NCBI GenBank assembly: GCA_002364975.1 | Contig: DEYT01000091.1 | Span: 42,939-50,863 of the forward strand | Length of the DNA stretch: 7,925 bases | Source: Opitutia bacterium UBA3151 | GTDB taxonomy: Bacteria > Verrucomicrobiota > Verrucomicrobiia > Opitutales > Seribacteraceae | Direction: 5' to 3' | In this document: in pieces, positions 7,309-7,925 of the stretch | Layout of the letters: each line of letters opens with the position of its first letter | Numbering within the stretch: the stretch's first letter is position 1 | Notes under the pieces: generated by a model | Told to the model about the DNA's origin: nothing | What the model saw: only the letters and a program-made list of their open reading frames with translations | Database searches by the model: none | Translations under genes and position numbers: made by a program

Positions 7309-7925
7309 ATGATCCGTTTATTTCTATTATCCGTATTCTCCCTGATTTTTATCTTTGGACTTTTTGCAAAGTCAAATGTGGTGGTCTTTTTGACCGATGA
7401 TCAGGGATGGGGCGACTTGAGCCTCAATGGAAACACCAATTTGTCCACTCCTAATATTGACTCGCTGGGCAAGGATGGTGCTTCGTTTGATCGCTTCTAT
7501 GTCTGTCCGGTATGTTCCCCAACACGGGCGGAATTCCTGACCGGACGGCATCATGTTCGCAGCGGTGTATACAGTACCTCGTCAGGGGGTGAAAGGATGG
7601 ACCTTGATGAAACCACGATTGCGGATCTTTTCCAAAAAGCTGGGTACGCAACCGGAGCCTTCGGTAAATGGCATAACGGAATGCAATATCCCTACCATCC
7701 ATTGGGTCGTGGTTTTGATTATTTCTACGGTTTCTGTTCAGGGCATTGGGGTCATTACTATGATGCACTGATGGAGAGAAATGGAAAACTTGTACAAGGA
7801 AAGGGATTCTGCGTGGATGATTTCACTACGGAAGCGATGGGCTTCATTGAAAGCTCGGTAAAAAAAGATAAGCCTTTCTTTGTCTATATTCCTTACAACA
7901 CTCCTCATAGTCCGATGCAGGTACC
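7309..7925 (+). CDS. second secreted sulfatase (3' partial)
   Basis: The frame is open from ATG at 7309 to the right edge (205 codons visible). A signal peptide, [20 protein letters not shown], probably ends after Ala20; unlike its neighbour there is no lipobox cysteine, so a free periplasmic or secreted protein is expected. Sulfatase landmarks are TDDQGWGD (Asp30, Asp31), C69-S-P-T-R73 (formylglycine motif), FGKWHNG (Lys120, His122) and NTPHSP (His200). Known fold: alkaline-phosphatase-like type I sulfatase, usually 450-600 residues, so about two thirds is missing. The start lies five bases after the stop of the first sulfatase with no ribosome binding site between, so it is probably co-transcribed and reached by re-initiation. 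The two proteins share motif spacing but differ clearly between motifs, so they are paralogues that may act on different sulfate positions of one polysaccharide. Confidence 0.95.
   Translation, partial: MIRLFLLSVFSLIFIFGLFAKSNVVVFLTDDQGWGDLSLNGNTNLSTPNIDSLGKDGASFDRFYVCPVCSPTRAEFLTGRHHVRSGVYSTSSGGERMDLDETTIADLFQKAGYATGAFGKWHNGMQYPYHPLGRGFDYFYGFCSGHWGHYYDALMERNGKLVQGKGFCVDDFTTEAMGFIESSVKKDKPFFVYIPYNTPHSPMQV

Noticed and set aside
7451..7768. 105-codon minus-strand and 72-codon plus-strand frames near the right end
   Set aside because: Both overlap the second sulfatase, whose frame carries [13 protein letters not shown] and GKWH.
1..7925. CRISPR array, insertion sequence, tRNA or riboswitch
   Set aside because: I saw no regularly spaced direct repeats, no transposase or terminal inverted repeats, no tRNA-like cloverleaf and no riboswitch core I could recognise.

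Overview
The window looks like a chromosomal piece from a bacterium of the Planctomycetes-Verrucomicrobia-Lentisphaerae group. This placement is an inference from tandem secreted sulfatases with a C-terminal extension, a SUMF1-fold protein relic, a short His-rich lipoprotein and moderate-to-low GC with very AT-rich spacers. No rRNA, tRNA or ribosomal protein gene is present to confirm it.

Layout. (1) From the left edge to 2992 lies the 3' three quarters of a fused HyuA-HyuB gene of the 5-oxoprolinase / hydantoinase family; its start is outside the window. (2) The AT-rich stretch 2993-3510 holds a perfect 19-base palindrome, a weak hairpin, a TGGCACG element resembling the -24 box of a sigma-54 promoter, an unannotated 41-codon gene for a single-helix membrane protein with a strong ribosome binding site, and a UUCG-capped hairpin followed by a T-run. 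(3) From 3511 to about 4340 lies a badly decayed gene for a membrane-anchored SUMF1/FGE-fold protein, readable as blocks in alternating frames with all three stop codons. (4) On the minus strand, a His-rich lipoprotein gene and sufE overlap by ATGA and probably form a two-gene operon. (5) On the plus strand from 5423 to the right edge are two tandem sulfatases five bases apart. Both carry the C-S-P-T-R formylglycine motif and an export signal; the second is cut by the window end.

How they fit together. The sulfatases probably remove sulfate esters from polysaccharides outside the cytoplasm. Both need their active-site cysteine converted to formylglycine, and no intact maturase is present here. 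The SUMF1-fold relic is tempting as a maturase, but it lacks the expected C-terminal cysteines in the readable part and is dead. SufE passes sulfur from a cysteine desulfurase to the Fe-S assembly machinery, and 5-oxoprolinase would make glutamate from pyroglutamate. A common theme of sulfur handling is suggestive but not shown. The freshest items are the small membrane protein with its sigma-54-like promoter and the coupling of a metal-binding-type lipoprotein to sufE.
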